Of a stretch of DNA of 31,547 nt, positions 1 through 7,667 are shown one piece after another; position 1 is the first letter of the stretch; the number at the start of each line of letters is the position of its first letter. Both the position numbers and the translations under genes were made by a program. The notes below the pieces were generated by a model. It saw only the letters and a program-made list of their open reading frames with translations. It was not told the origin of the DNA and did not search any database. Where the stretch lies: contig JBBSHJ010000033.1 of assembly GCA_038253135.1 (NCBI GenBank), positions 1-31,547 on the forward strand. The letters run 5' to 3'. Source of the stretch: JBBSHJ01 sp038253135 (GTDB lineage Bacteria > Actinomycetota > Actinomycetes > Mycobacteriales > QHCD01).

Positions 1-246
1 TCGCCTTCCCGGTCCCCACCTGACACATCAATGCGCCTTTTCCTCATCGCTCACCACGACGGTCTTCAGCCGACGCAGCATGAGGCGGTTTGACGCCTCC
101 CCCCGCAGGGCGACGCCGAAGGGCAAATCCTTCATCTCCTGCACAGCACCACACTCGATCACATAGCTACCTCATGCAACCTCCCGTGTTCGCGGCACAC
201 CCCATGGCACCAGTGTTGCGCCGCCCCTTCCCCGGTGTCGTGCTCA

Positions 247-483
247 TTACGGTGCCACTCGAGATTGCGTAGGCCCGGTCTGGCCAGATGATCGTGGCGG
301 GATGAGGATGATGCCGGTTAGGAAGCGGCGGAATTCCATGCGGACGTAGTCGAACTCGGCGACCTCCTCGACGTTGAGCTTCAGGTCCAGGTATTCGCGC
401 TCGGTGACGATGCGCTGCTTATGGTTCTTCCGCCGGGTCCGGGTCGTGCCGGTCGCGCTCTGGTGCGGCTCCGGTCGCTGCAA
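247..483 (-). CDS. Possible small or fragmentary ORF, function unknown
   Basis: I do not recognise this 78-codon frame. What supports it is codon use: from about residue 19 the codons nearly all end in G or C (for example the run encoding EREYLDLKLNVEEVAEFDYV), as expected of real coding DNA in a high-GC genome. Against it, the first codon would be TTG, no clear ribosome binding site precedes it, and the product has an Arg-rich start and no motif I know. It could be the 3' remnant of a larger, decayed gene. No coding partner is visible on either side. Confidence 0.25.
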   Translation of the reverse strand: MQRPEPHQSATGTTRTRRKNHKQRIVTEREYLDLKLNVEEVAEFDYVRMEFRRFLTGIILIPPRSSGQTGPTQSRVAP

Positions 484-756
484 TCGGGTTCACAGCTGCC
501 CTGAGTGACAGCGAGGCTCGGGGATGGGGTGATCGAAGTCGCTGCGACAGCTGAACGCGCGTCATGGCGTGTTTGTTGCCAAAATCCTCGGCGGGATGCG
601 ACAACCAATGCCGACGGCGGCGTCGTCGTTACCTACCAGGACAACAACCTCATCGAAACGCCTCCCTGATAGGAGCTCGCGGTTCTCCGAGGGGCAGCCA
701 GCGCGGTCGTCTCCGTTGGCACACGACCGCAGCGCGTAGCGGCGCATTGCCTGATC

Positions 757-782
757 TGTGGACAACCTTCTGGTTGTCCACA
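757..782. promoter_or_regulatory. Inverted pair of DnaA-box-like sites / operator-like palindrome
   Basis: Eleven-base perfect arms (tgtggacaacc at 757-767 and its reverse complement at 772-782) flank a four-base spacer and end one base before the ATG of the DUF222-HNH gene. Each outer nonamer reads TTGTCCACA on one strand (774-782 plus, 757-765 minus), which matches the DnaA-box form known from high-GC actinobacteria. It could equally be the operator of another dimeric regulator or an RNA hairpin over the start codon. Confidence 0.55.
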
Positions 783-783
783 T

Positions 784-2580
784 ATGGGTTGCGGGTCGGT
801 CTGGCTGTCGGTGGGTGACGGTAGATTCAAATTTGTGATCGAGACCAGGTCGGAGTTCTGCGCCGACGTCGAGCCGGCGCCGCGACTGGTCCGCTCCGGC
901 GATCTGCCGACCGAGGATCCCGCGCGGTGGGAGCAACTGTGTTGCGCGGTGGCGCGGCTCTCGGTGGGTGGACGGGCCGGGGACGCCGCGGTGCTCGACT
1001 ACGGCGACGGCGACGAGTGTGAGACGGTGTCAGACGTGCCGGCGTTGACCGACGAGGACGAAGCCTTTCTTGCCCTCGACCGCGATGAGCGAGAGGGGGT
1101 CGGCGGCCCGGCGATCTTTACGCAGTTGGCACCGGATGAGCATCCCGTTGCGTCGTCGGCGCTTGCCGCATCGCTCGACGACGGGATTGCGCCGGATATT
1201 CTTACCGAGCGGGGCCTCGTCGAGCACATTCTCGGATTCGATCGTCTGACGGGCTGGGCCGAGGCCAAACAATCCGCCTACATCGCCGAGCTCGCCAGCC
1301 GGCAACCACGGGTGTCCGGTCGAGCCGAGCGCGACAGGGGCGGCCCGGGCGGCTGCAGCGAATACGTCGTCCACGAGCTGTCGGCGATGCTGTCCATGAC
1401 GAAGACCACTGCCGAGGTCGTGCTCGATCGCGCGGTCGAGGTGCGGCGCCTGCCCACGCTCGCGCAGGCGTGGCAGGTTGGTGTGGTGTCGACGGCCAAG
1501 GTCGCGATCGTGATCGAGGAGACCCGGCGGCTGCCCGAGTCGGCGGCCCGGGCCGTCGAGGCTGAGATCATCTCTGACGCCGCGCGGTTGACCACGACCA
1601 AGCTGCGTCGCCGGCTACGCCGGCTCACCGCCGGCTACGAGCAAGCGCAACGGGAGAAGGCCGAGCAGGCTCGTGCCGACCGCAAGGTCGTGGTCTATCC
1701 GTTGCCCGATGGGATGGCGAATCTCGTCGCCACCTTGCCGGCTGAGCTGGCGCGGTTGGCCTATCTCACGCTGTGCGAGATCGCGCAGACTGCGCCGGAT
1801 GACGACACGCGGTCGGTCGACGCGCGCCGGGCCGATGCACTCGTCCACCTGATCACGTGTCAGGATCCGGCGTGCACCTGCGGCGCGGCCGCGGCAGCAG
1901 CCAGCTCATGCACAGATGAGCCGGTCAGTGCCGGCCAGCCCGGCGACGCTGCCGCAGCACCTGTCCGTGACGGCGCTGGCCTGTCCACGTCGTCCACGTC
2001 GTCCGCGGCGGCGAGCTGCCACTGTCCCGAGACCGGGGCCGTCGACTGTTGGCGGCTGCCGTCGGTGCAAGTCCTCGTCACGATCGCCGCGAGCACCCTG
2101 CTCGGCCTCGACGACGACCCGGGCGAGCTCGCCGGCCACGGTCCAGTCCCGGCTGCGGTCGCCCGGATGCTCGCCGCCGACGCCACCTGGCGTCGCCTGA
2201 TCGTGCGACCCGACGGCGGCACCGTTATCTCGCTTGACCGCACGTCATACCGCCCAGGAGAGGTGCTCGGCGACCACATCCGCGCCCGCGATGTCCGGTG
2301 CCGGTTCCCGACCTGCAGCCGGGCTGCCAGCGACAAGGGTATTGATCTCGACCACTCGATACCCTGGCCGGCCGGACCGACCACGCCGCAGAATCTCACG
2401 GCAAAATGCCGCGCTCACCACCGATTAAAAACGCACGGCAAGTGGCAACACCAGCAACGACCCGATGGCACCGTCATCTGGACGTCTCCGCTCGGCCAGC
2501 GCTACGAAGATCCGCTTCCAGCGCCACTGGAGCCGATACGAAAAGCCCCGGATCCGCAGTCCGACGAGCCTCCATTCTGA
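784..2580 (+). CDS. DUF222 / HNH endonuclease domain protein (13E12-repeat family)
   Basis: This is a probable DNA-binding or nuclease protein of the actinobacterial DUF222-HNH family, whose biological role is unsettled; members often exist as multi-copy mobile or dispersed genes. The 598-residue product has a variable acidic N-terminus (1-140), a helical DUF222 region (about 140-400) and a C-terminal HNH domain. In the HNH domain I see C506 and C511 (RCRFPTC), D523-H524 (DLDH), N537, C542 and H545-H546, so the metal and catalytic residues look intact. Between the two domains a low-complexity linker carries at least seven cysteines (359, 364, 366, 376, 412, 414, 422). The start is uncertain: ATG at 784 directly follows a palindrome with no clear ribosome binding site, and in-frame GTG codons at 811 and 835 are alternatives. 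It is the only plus-strand gene and converges on the lipoprotein gene. Confidence 0.88.
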   Translation: MGCGSVWLSVGDGRFKFVIETRSEFCADVEPAPRLVRSGDLPTEDPARWEQLCCAVARLSVGGRAGDAAVLDYGDGDECETVSDVPALTDEDEAFLALDRDEREGVGGPAIFTQLAPDEHPVASSALAASLDDGIAPDILTERGLVEHILGFDRLTGWAEAKQSAYIAELASRQPRVSGRAERDRGGPGGCSEYVVHELSAMLSMTKTTAEVVLDRAVEVRRLPTLAQAWQVGVVSTAKVAIVIEETRRLPESAARAVEAEIISDAARLTTTKLRRRLRRLTAGYEQAQREKAEQARADRKVVVYPLPDGMANLVATLPAELARLAYLTLCEIAQTAPDDDTRSVDARRADALVHLITCQDPACTCGAAAAAASSCTDEPVSAGQPGDAAAAPVRDGAGLSTSSTSSAAASCHCPETGAVDCWRLPSVQVLVTIAASTLLGLDDDPGELAGHGPVPAAVARMLAADATWRRLIVRPDGGTVISLDRTSYRPGEVLGDHIRARDVRCRFPTCSRAASDKGIDLDHSIPWPAGPTTPQNLTAKCRAHHRLKTHGKWQHQQRPDGTVIWTSPLGQRYEDPLPAPLEPIRKAPDPQSDEPPF

Positions 2581-2601
2581 GCGGTGACCGTCGTCGCTCG
2601 G

Positions 2602-2629
2602 GCCGACACCGACTATTTCGATTGTCGGC
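2602..2629. terminator. Possible hairpin terminator between convergent genes
   Basis: gccgac (2602-2607) and gtcggc (2624-2629) can pair around a 16-base loop, 22 bases after the DUF222-HNH stop. There is no T-tract on either strand. Its position between convergent genes fits a terminator, but the stem is only six base pairs. Confidence 0.3.
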
Positions 2630-2630
2630 T

Positions 2631-2705
2631 TCCTCAGTCGTTACACGCCTCGCTCGTTCCTCGCTCGGGTGCTCTCTCAGTCAACCTCCGCAGCTCGCTC
2701 CTTTG
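2631..2705. repeat. Interspersed repeat family A copy (degenerate)
   Basis: The core cctcgctcgttcctcgctcg (2649-2668) and the flanking gggtgct are shared with copies at 13727-13795 and 21704-21864. It sits directly downstream of the lipoprotein stop codon, the same kind of position seen for the copies next to rpmD and rplW. Confidence 0.55.
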
Positions 2706-3706
2706 TCAACCGACGGTCACGATCTCGCTCTTGGCCGGTGCCTTGAAGATCGGGAGCATGTTGTACTGCGAGAAGGTCACCCTGGTCTCGTTCGTGACGA
2801 GCTTGAGCGGCTGGCTGTTGTCGCCGCGAAGATGACCGTGTTGTTCTTGCTGTCCTTGAGCTGGACCGTCTTGCGTCCCCCGGTGCGCGGACCGGCCTTC
2901 GGCTCGACGAAGATCGCGTACGCCGACCCGAAGACGATTTTCGCCAGTTTCGGGGTGTTGACGAGGTTGACCAGGCTGGCGAACTGCGTCCGCCCGCTGG
3001 CCGGGATCCGGACATACCTGCCGACGAAGGTCTTCGCCTTGGACACCGGAACACCGGCTGCGGTCGAGTAGCTCAGCTTGGCCTTGATGTAGATCTCCTG
3101 GCCGTTGACCACCGCCTGGTAGGCCTGGGTCCTGGCGGTCACGACGACGCGTCCGTGCGGCACGGCGCCGCCGTACGCATAGGAATCCACGTGCAGCGGC
3201 GTGCCACCGCTTTGGACATCGCCGACGAAGTGGACGTTCCTGGCCGCGGCGAGGGCCTGCTGGCCGGCCGAGATCAGCTCGGTGGACGACCCGGTCGGCG
3301 CCGGCGCGGTCTTGATCGGGCCGGACTTCTTCGCGCTGCTCGGCGCCCCAGGCGTCGGTGCCCCAGACGTCGGTGCCCCAGACGTCGGTGCCCCAGACGT
3401 CGGTGCCCCAGACTGGGCCCCTGACGACTGGGCGGCCGAAGAAGCCATCGCGGACGTCGGTGCGGCCGAGGACTTCGCGCCCGACGAGACGCCGGCGGAG
3501 GACTTGCCGCCCGACGTCGCGGCGGCGGAGGACCGAGCCGGCGCGGAAGCCGACGTCGCGGCAGAGGACGCCTTGGCGGGCTTCGTGTCGCTCGAGCCAC
3601 CGCACGCGGTGGTGAGGCTCAGCGCTGCGACTACGACGACCGCGCAGGCGAGGCGGGCGATCCGCCCGGCAGATCGCATCGGCTCGATCCGTCGGTGCGC
3701 CTGCAT
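2706..3706 (-). pseudogene. LppX/LprG-like lipoprotein gene with one frameshift
   Basis: This encodes a secreted, lipid-anchored protein, probably of the LppX/LprAFG-like (LolA-fold) group judging from its C-terminal half; the function is inferred only. The start at 3706 has GAGGAG ten bases upstream; ATG at 3679 is an alternative. A signal peptide (RLACAVVVVAALSLTTAC) ends in lipobox-like TTAC followed by GG. A Ser/Ala/Pro-rich linker with 15-bp tandem repeats (3345-3419) follows, then a folded domain. Near 2832 the frame breaks: after the residues NNTVIFA the original frame runs out of family-like sequence and stops at 2777, while the next frame continues with NSQPLKLVTNETRVTFSQYN to a stop at 2706. 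Restoring a single base in the gcggcgac tract gives an uninterrupted 333-residue protein. It is either a recent mutation or an error in the sequence. The gene lies downstream of truA with its own candidate promoter. Confidence 0.8.
3345..3419. repeat. 15-bp tandem repeat inside the lipoprotein gene
   Basis: About five units of gccccagacgtcggt (the first and last diverged) encode repeated PTSGA on the minus strand in the flexible linker after the lipid anchor. In-frame units change linker length without breaking the gene. Confidence 0.9.
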
Positions 3707-3787
3707 TGCTCGATCGCTCCTCGATGCTCGGGGCGTCCGTGCGGGCTGGCGCCGCGCATCGGTCGTAGGACGCCGCCGGACCGACGT

Positions 3788-3818
3788 ACCGTATCTGAGC
3801 TTCCCCGGGAAGCGGCAA
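3788..3818 (-). promoter_or_regulatory. Candidate promoter of the lipoprotein gene
   Basis: On the minus strand TTGCCG (3813-3818) and TACGGT (3788-3793) resemble -35 and -10 elements, but the 19-base spacer is long. Part of the spacer is a palindrome (gcttcc/ggaagc at 3799-3813). It lies about 80 bases before the lipoprotein start. Confidence 0.3.
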
Positions 3819-3819
3819 T

Positions 3820-3836
3820 CGGCGCGATACGCGCCG
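3820..3836 (-). terminator. Hairpin downstream of truA
   Basis: cggcgcg and cgcgccg form a perfect seven-base stem with a three-base loop, three bases beyond the truA stop codon. No T-tract follows, as is common for actinobacterial terminators. Confidence 0.5.
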
Positions 3837-3839
3837 GAG

Positions 3840-4667
3840 TCAGTCGTCGTCCGCGTACGGCGACGGGTAGTCGACCCGCTCGAGGGTCAGTCCCCGCGGC
3901 GGCGCCACCGACACCGCGTCGCTGCGGCGGTCGAGCGCAAACTGTTGCGCGGGCCATTCGACGCCACGGCGGCCGTCGCCGACGACCAGCACGGCGCCGA
4001 CGAGGCCGCGGACCATCTGGTGGCAGAACGCGTTCGCGCTGACGTGCGCGGTCAGCACACCGCCGGCGCGCTCCCAGCCGAACTCCCGCAGCTCGCGGCG
4101 GCTGCTCGCGCCCTCCCGGCGGCGGCAGTACGCCGCGAAGTCGTGCTCACCGACGAGCAGTTCGGCCGCGCGGTTCAACCGCTGCAGATCCAGTGGTCGC
4201 GGCCAGGCCAGGATGTCCGTACGCCGCAGCGGCTCGACCCCCCACGCCGCGTCCGTGACGCGGTAAACGTAGTGCCGGGCCAGCGCCCCGAAGCGGGCGT
4301 CGAAGCCGGCATCGGCCGCGCGCGCCCGGCGTACCCGCACATCCCCTGGCAAGGCGCCGGCCAGTCGGCGGACCAGCGTCTCGGGGGCGCTGGCCGCCCA
4401 AGCGCCGGCGGGTACGTCGACGTGGGCGACCTGACCGGTCGCGTGTACCCCGGCGTCGGTGCGGCCGGCGACCGTCAGGGCGACCGGCGGGCATCGCAAC
4501 ACCCGGGCGATGGCGGCCTCGATCTCGCCTTGGACCGTTCGCTGGCCGGGCTGGCGGGCCCAACCCGCGAAATCCGTCCCGGCATAGGAGATGGAGAGGC
4601 GTAGACGGACGGACCCGCCGTCCCCGCGGGGATCGGCGGGTCCATCGGAGTCGGTGCGCTCAGGCAT
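3840..4667 (-). CDS. truA: tRNA pseudouridine(38-40) synthase TruA
   Basis: TruA converts U38, U39 and U40 in the anticodon arm of many tRNAs to pseudouridine. The 275-residue product has the family start (LRLSISYAGTDFAGWARQPG), the catalytic aspartate D71 inside GRTDAGVHA, the ARHYVYRV strand, and the late motif FCHQMVRGLVG. I chose ATG at 4667, which overlaps the rplQ stop by eight bases, so translation is probably coupled. The frame stays open far upstream only because it runs antisense-like through rplQ in another register. The rplQ-truA order is common in actinobacteria. The N-terminal ~18 residues are acidic and poorly conserved; a later start is possible. Confidence 0.95.
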   Translation of the reverse strand: MPERTDSDGPADPRGDGGSVRLRLSISYAGTDFAGWARQPGQRTVQGEIEAAIARVLRCPPVALTVAGRTDAGVHATGQVAHVDVPAGAWAASAPETLVRRLAGALPGDVRVRRARAADAGFDARFGALARHYVYRVTDAAWGVEPLRRTDILAWPRPLDLQRLNRAAELLVGEHDFAAYCRRREGASSRRELREFGWERAGGVLTAHVSANAFCHQMVRGLVGAVLVVGDGRRGVEWPAQQFALDRRSDAVSVAPPRGLTLERVDYPSPYADDD

Positions 4668-5505
4668 CCCCGTCGGCGTCATCGCCGGCTCTGTCGGCAC
4701 TGTCGGTATTGGCAGCACCATCGGCGCCGTGCTGCAGCGACGGCGGCAACGAGAAGCCGGCGGCTTCGGCGTCCTCGGTCGTGGCGAACCAGACCTCGGC
4801 GACGGTTTGGTCGTAGTGCGGGCTGTCGAGCGGGTGGTAGAGCATCGAGTCGGCGTTGCCCTTGATCGGGAAGCCGTCGGGCTGGCGGTCGTCCTCCAGC
4901 GGGGCGTGGCTGCCCGGACCGTACGGCGAGTCGTCGGTCGACCCGCTCTCCTCGACCTCGGCGTCATCGGCCCCGTCGGGCTTGGCCCTGTCCGCCGCGT
5001 CGGCTTCGGCCGCGACGGACGCGGCGGTCGCGGACTCGCCGGCGTGCTCACGGGCCGCCTCGGCGGTGGATCCCGTCGGTGCGCTGCGCCCGGCGAACCG
5101 GGTGCCGCGGGCTCGCTCGGCCTCGTCGACGGCCTGCCGCGCCGCCGTCATCGCCTCGACCAGTTCGATGACCGCCATGGCGGCGTTGTCGCCCTTGCGC
5201 GGGATCGTCTTGATGATGCGGGTGTAGCCGCCGGGGCGCTGGGAGTATCTCGGCCCGATCTCGTCGAAGAGCCGGTGTACGACGTCCTTGTCGCGTACGA
5301 CCGTGAGCACCTGACGCCGCGCGTGCAGGTCACCGCGCTTGGCGAAGGTGATCAGCCGCTCGGCCAGCGGCCGGAGCCGCTTCGCCTTGGCTTCGGTCGT
5401 GGTGATCCGGCCGTGCTCGAACAGCGCCGTGGCCAGGTTCGCGAGCATCAGACGCTCGTGCGCCGGCCCGCTGCCGAGGCGCGAACCCTTGGTGGGCGTG
5501 GGCAT
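4660..5505 (-). CDS. rplQ: 50S ribosomal protein L17 with C-terminal extra module
   Basis: L17 is a large-subunit protein near the exit-tunnel side of the ribosome. Residues 1-120 are a normal L17 (MPTPTKGSRLGSGPAHERLM, then LFEHGRITTTEAKAKRLRPL, then KRGDLHARRQVL). The protein is 281 residues, more than twice the usual ~120. After an Ala/Glu/Asp-rich linker (about 121-190) comes a compact module at 192-260 with PYGPGSHAPLED, GFPIKGNADSMLYH, AEVWF and AEAAGF, followed by an acidic tail. The same module ends L4 in this window. The linker and tail are not part of the L17 family. The gene follows rpoA by 82 bases, with a small hairpin between them, and its stop overlaps truA. Confidence 0.97.
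   Translation of the reverse strand: MPTPTKGSRLGSGPAHERLMLANLATALFEHGRITTTEAKAKRLRPLAERLITFAKRGDLHARRQVLTVVRDKDVVHRLFDEIGPRYSQRPGGYTRIIKTIPRKGDNAAMAVIELVEAMTAARQAVDEAERARGTRFAGRSAPTGSTAEAAREHAGESATAASVAAEADAADRAKPDGADDAEVEESGSTDDSPYGPGSHAPLEDDRQPDGFPIKGNADSMLYHPLDSPHYDQTVAEVWFATTEDAEAAGFSLPPSLQHGADGAANTDSADRAGDDADGDA
4726..4932 (-). other. Shared C-terminal module in L17
   Basis: Residues 192-260 of L17. By hand alignment 48 of 69 residues match the module in L4 (22213-22419), and long stretches are near-identical at the DNA level too, for example the codons for GFPIKGNADSMLYH. Trp, Tyr, His, Asn and Gly are conserved, as in a small folded domain rather than a disordered tail. Confidence 0.85.
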
Positions 5506-5550
5506 GTCAGGTACTCCTCATTCGGATGGGTCGCCATCGGCAGTGGGCTT

Positions 5551-5568
5551 CGCCGGATCGGACCGGCG
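5551..5568 (-). other. Hairpin between rpoA and rplQ
   Basis: cgccgg and ccggcg make a perfect six-base stem with a six-base loop in the 82-base rpoA-rplQ gap. It could reduce read-through or protect an RNA end; there is no T-tract. Confidence 0.35.
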
Positions 5569-5587
5569 GGCACCTGCCGATAGCGGC

Positions 5588-6637
5588 TCAGAGCTGCTCG
5601 GTCTCTGCGTAGTCCTGGCCGTCGCCACCGTCCAGATTGTCGGGCTCGTCGTAACCCTCGGCGCCGTAGGTGTCGACGGCCAGCGTCGGGTCGAACCCGG
5701 GCGGGCTGTCCTTGAGCGAGAGGGCCATGCCGGCCAGCTTCATCTTGACCTCGTCGATCGACTTCTGCCCGAAGTTGCGGATGTCGAGCAGGTCCGCCTC
5801 GCTGCGCGAGACGAGCTCACCGACGGCGTGGATGCCCTCGCGCTTGAGGCAGTTGTACGAGCGGACGGTGAGGACCATCTCCTCGATCGGAAACGAGAAG
5901 TTGGCCAGGTCGGCGGCCTCGGCCGGCGACGGCCCGACCTCGATGCCCTCCTGCTCGATGTTGAGCTCACGGGCCAGCCCGAACAGCTCGACGAGCGTCG
6001 TACCGGCACTGGCTAGTGCGTCCCGGGGGCTCATCGACTGCTTGGTCTCGACGTCGACGATGAGCTTGTCGAAGTCGGTGCGCTGCTCGACACGGGTCGC
6101 TTCGACGCGGTAGGTCACCTTGAGTACCGGCGAGTAGATCGAGTCGACCGGGATGCGGCCGATCTCCTGGCCGGACTGCTTGTTCTGCGTCGCCGGAACG
6201 TAGCCACGGCCCCGCTCGACGATCAGCTCGATCTCGAGCCGGCCCTTGTCGTTGATCGTCGCGATGTGCAGGTCGGGGTTGTGCACCTCCACGCCCGCCG
6301 GCGGGGCGATGTCGGCGGCCGTGACCTCACCGGCGCCCTGCTTGCGCAGGTACATCGTCACCGGCTCGTCGGACTCCGAGCTGACCACGAGCTGCTTGAG
6401 GTTGAGGATGATGTCGGTGACGTCTTCCTTCACGCCTTCGACCGTCGTGAACTCGTGCAGCACCCCGTCGATGCGGATGCTGGTGACGGCTGCGCCCGGG
6501 ATCGAGGACAGCAGGGTACGCCGCAGCGAGTTGCCGAGGGTGTAGCCGAATCCGGGCTCGAGCGGCTCGATCGTGAACTTCGAGCGGCCGGCGTCGACCG
6601 GGTCTTCGGTGAGGATCGGCCTCTGAGTAATTAACAT
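5588..6637 (-). CDS. rpoA: DNA-directed RNA polymerase subunit alpha
   Basis: Alpha dimerises to nucleate RNA polymerase assembly and contacts promoter UP elements and activators. The 349-residue product begins MLITQRPILTEDPV; the start at 6637 is fixed by ggaggaaac just upstream. The N-terminal assembly domain shows EPLEPGFGYTLGNSLRRTLL. The C-terminal domain shows VRSYNCLKREGIHAVGEL and LLDIRNFGQKSIDEVKMKL, with the DNA-contacting Arg in place, and ends in an acidic tail. It lies between rpsD and rplQ, the usual order, but a 373-base repeat-bearing gap separates it from rpsD. It probably has its own promoter or relies on read-through. Confidence 0.99.
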   Translation of the reverse strand: MLITQRPILTEDPVDAGRSKFTIEPLEPGFGYTLGNSLRRTLLSSIPGAAVTSIRIDGVLHEFTTVEGVKEDVTDIILNLKQLVVSSESDEPVTMYLRKQGAGEVTAADIAPPAGVEVHNPDLHIATINDKGRLEIELIVERGRGYVPATQNKQSGQEIGRIPVDSIYSPVLKVTYRVEATRVEQRTDFDKLIVDVETKQSMSPRDALASAGTTLVELFGLARELNIEQEGIEVGPSPAEAADLANFSFPIEEMVLTVRSYNCLKREGIHAVGELVSRSEADLLDIRNFGQKSIDEVKMKLAGMALSLKDSPPGFDPTLAVDTYGAEGYDEPDNLDGGDGQDYAETEQL

Positions 6638-7010
6638 GTTTCCTCCGTAGACGCCCGCTATTTGACGTCGTGGTTGGGTTTCAAGCCAGGATCGCGCTGC
6701 AGTGGCGCGCTTTCGCTCACCCGTCGTACGCGTGCCTGCGGCCCGTACGACTCGGCAATGCGTAGCCGACCAGACTTGTGGTCGGCGTGCCGGTTGCATT
6801 GCGCTTCCTGGCTCGTTCTCTTCAGTTGTACGCCGGGTTCAGTTATACGCCGTACCCGCGCGTCTGCCGACCTACGAAAGCCGACCACCAAGGCGAGGGT
6901 AGTCCTGGCCGGCGACGCCTTGCCGAGTGCTACGGGCCGCAGCCGCGCGTACGAGGGCCGACCACAGATGCCCCTGCAGCGCGATCGTGCCTTGAAAGCC
7001 GGAACGAGCG
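6638..7010. repeat. rpoA-rpsD gap with a large imperfect inverted repeat (family B)
   Basis: No gene is visible in this 373-base gap. The reverse complement of about 6676-6770 aligns along its length with about 6907-7000. Matching blocks include tgccgagtgctacgggccgc, cgcgtacga, ctgcagcgcgatc and cttgaaa. Smaller perfect hairpins lie inside: gtcgtacg/cgtacgac (6723-6751) and gccgacca/tggtcggc (6765-6786). The block at 6922-6955 recurs with one mismatch at 16276-16309 between rpsN and rpsH. The gap could form one long RNA hairpin in the rpsD-rpoA transcript. Confidence 0.75.
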
Positions 7011-7637
7011 CTACTTGCTGTAATACTCGACGATTAGCTGCTCCTGGACCTGGGTGTCGATGACCTGCCGTGCGGGCAGGCTGTGGATCAGGATCTTCAT
7101 CTGGCTGGAAATGACCTCGAGCCACGCCGGCACCGTTCGACCGCCGGCCTCGGCACGGGCGACGACGAACGGCGTCATCTCGTGCGAGCCCACCTTGACC
7201 TCCACGATGTCGGTCTCGCTCACCCGGTAGCTGGGGATGTCGACCTTCTTGCCGTTCACCAGGATGTGTCCGTGACGGACGATCTGGCGGGCCATGTCAC
7301 GAGACTTGGCGAAGCCGGCGCGGAACACGACGTTGTCGAGCCGGCTCTCCAGGATCTGCAGCATGACCTCGCCGGTCTTGCCGGTCCGTTGGTTGGCCTC
7401 GTCGTAGTAACCGCGGAACTGTTTCTCCAGCACGCCGTACATGCGGCGGGCCTTCTGCTTCTCGCGCAGCTGCAGGAGGTACTCGCTCTCCTTGGTTCGA
7501 CCGCGGCCGTGCTCGCCCGGCGGGTAGGGGCGGATCTCGATCGGGCACTTCGGCCCGTCGCACTTGCTGCCCTTGAGGAACAGCTTGGTCTTCTCGCGCC
7601 GGCACAGCTTGCACGAGGGTCCGGTGTATCGCGCCAT
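7011..7637 (-). CDS. rpsD: 30S ribosomal protein S4
   Basis: S4 starts assembly of the small subunit and helps decoding fidelity. The 208-residue product has the zinc-type N-terminus with Cys 9, 12, 26 and 31 (CKLC, then SKCDGPKC). It also has the S4 RNA-binding domain (SRLDNVVFRAGFAKSRDMAR, GHILVNGKKVDIPSY) and ends VEYYSK. It follows rpsK by 30 bases. In E. coli S4 represses its own operon; nothing here shows whether that applies. Confidence 0.99.
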   Translation of the reverse strand: MARYTGPSCKLCRREKTKLFLKGSKCDGPKCPIEIRPYPPGEHGRGRTKESEYLLQLREKQKARRMYGVLEKQFRGYYDEANQRTGKTGEVMLQILESRLDNVVFRAGFAKSRDMARQIVRHGHILVNGKKVDIPSYRVSETDIVEVKVGSHEMTPFVVARAEAGGRTVPAWLEVISSQMKILIHSLPARQVIDTQVQEQLIVEYYSK

Positions 7638-7667
7638 CTCTTCGCTATCTCCTTCTCAAGCCCGTGC

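Larger units (their letters stand above)
1..783. other. Left-end region without a confident gene
   Basis: I see no recognisable gene here. A six-base hairpin (gaggcg, loop gtttga, cgcctc) lies at 82-99. A minus-strand stretch with coding-like third positions (247-483) is listed separately. The last 26 bases before the next gene hold an inverted pair of DnaA-box-like sequences, also listed separately. The rest has no RNA gene, repeat or mobile element that I can support. Confidence 0.5.

Noticed and set aside
3840..5051. A much longer TruA reading upstream to 5051
   Set aside because: The extra N-terminal part overlaps rplQ and is Thr/Arg/Pro-rich nonsense; the family sequence begins near 4610.
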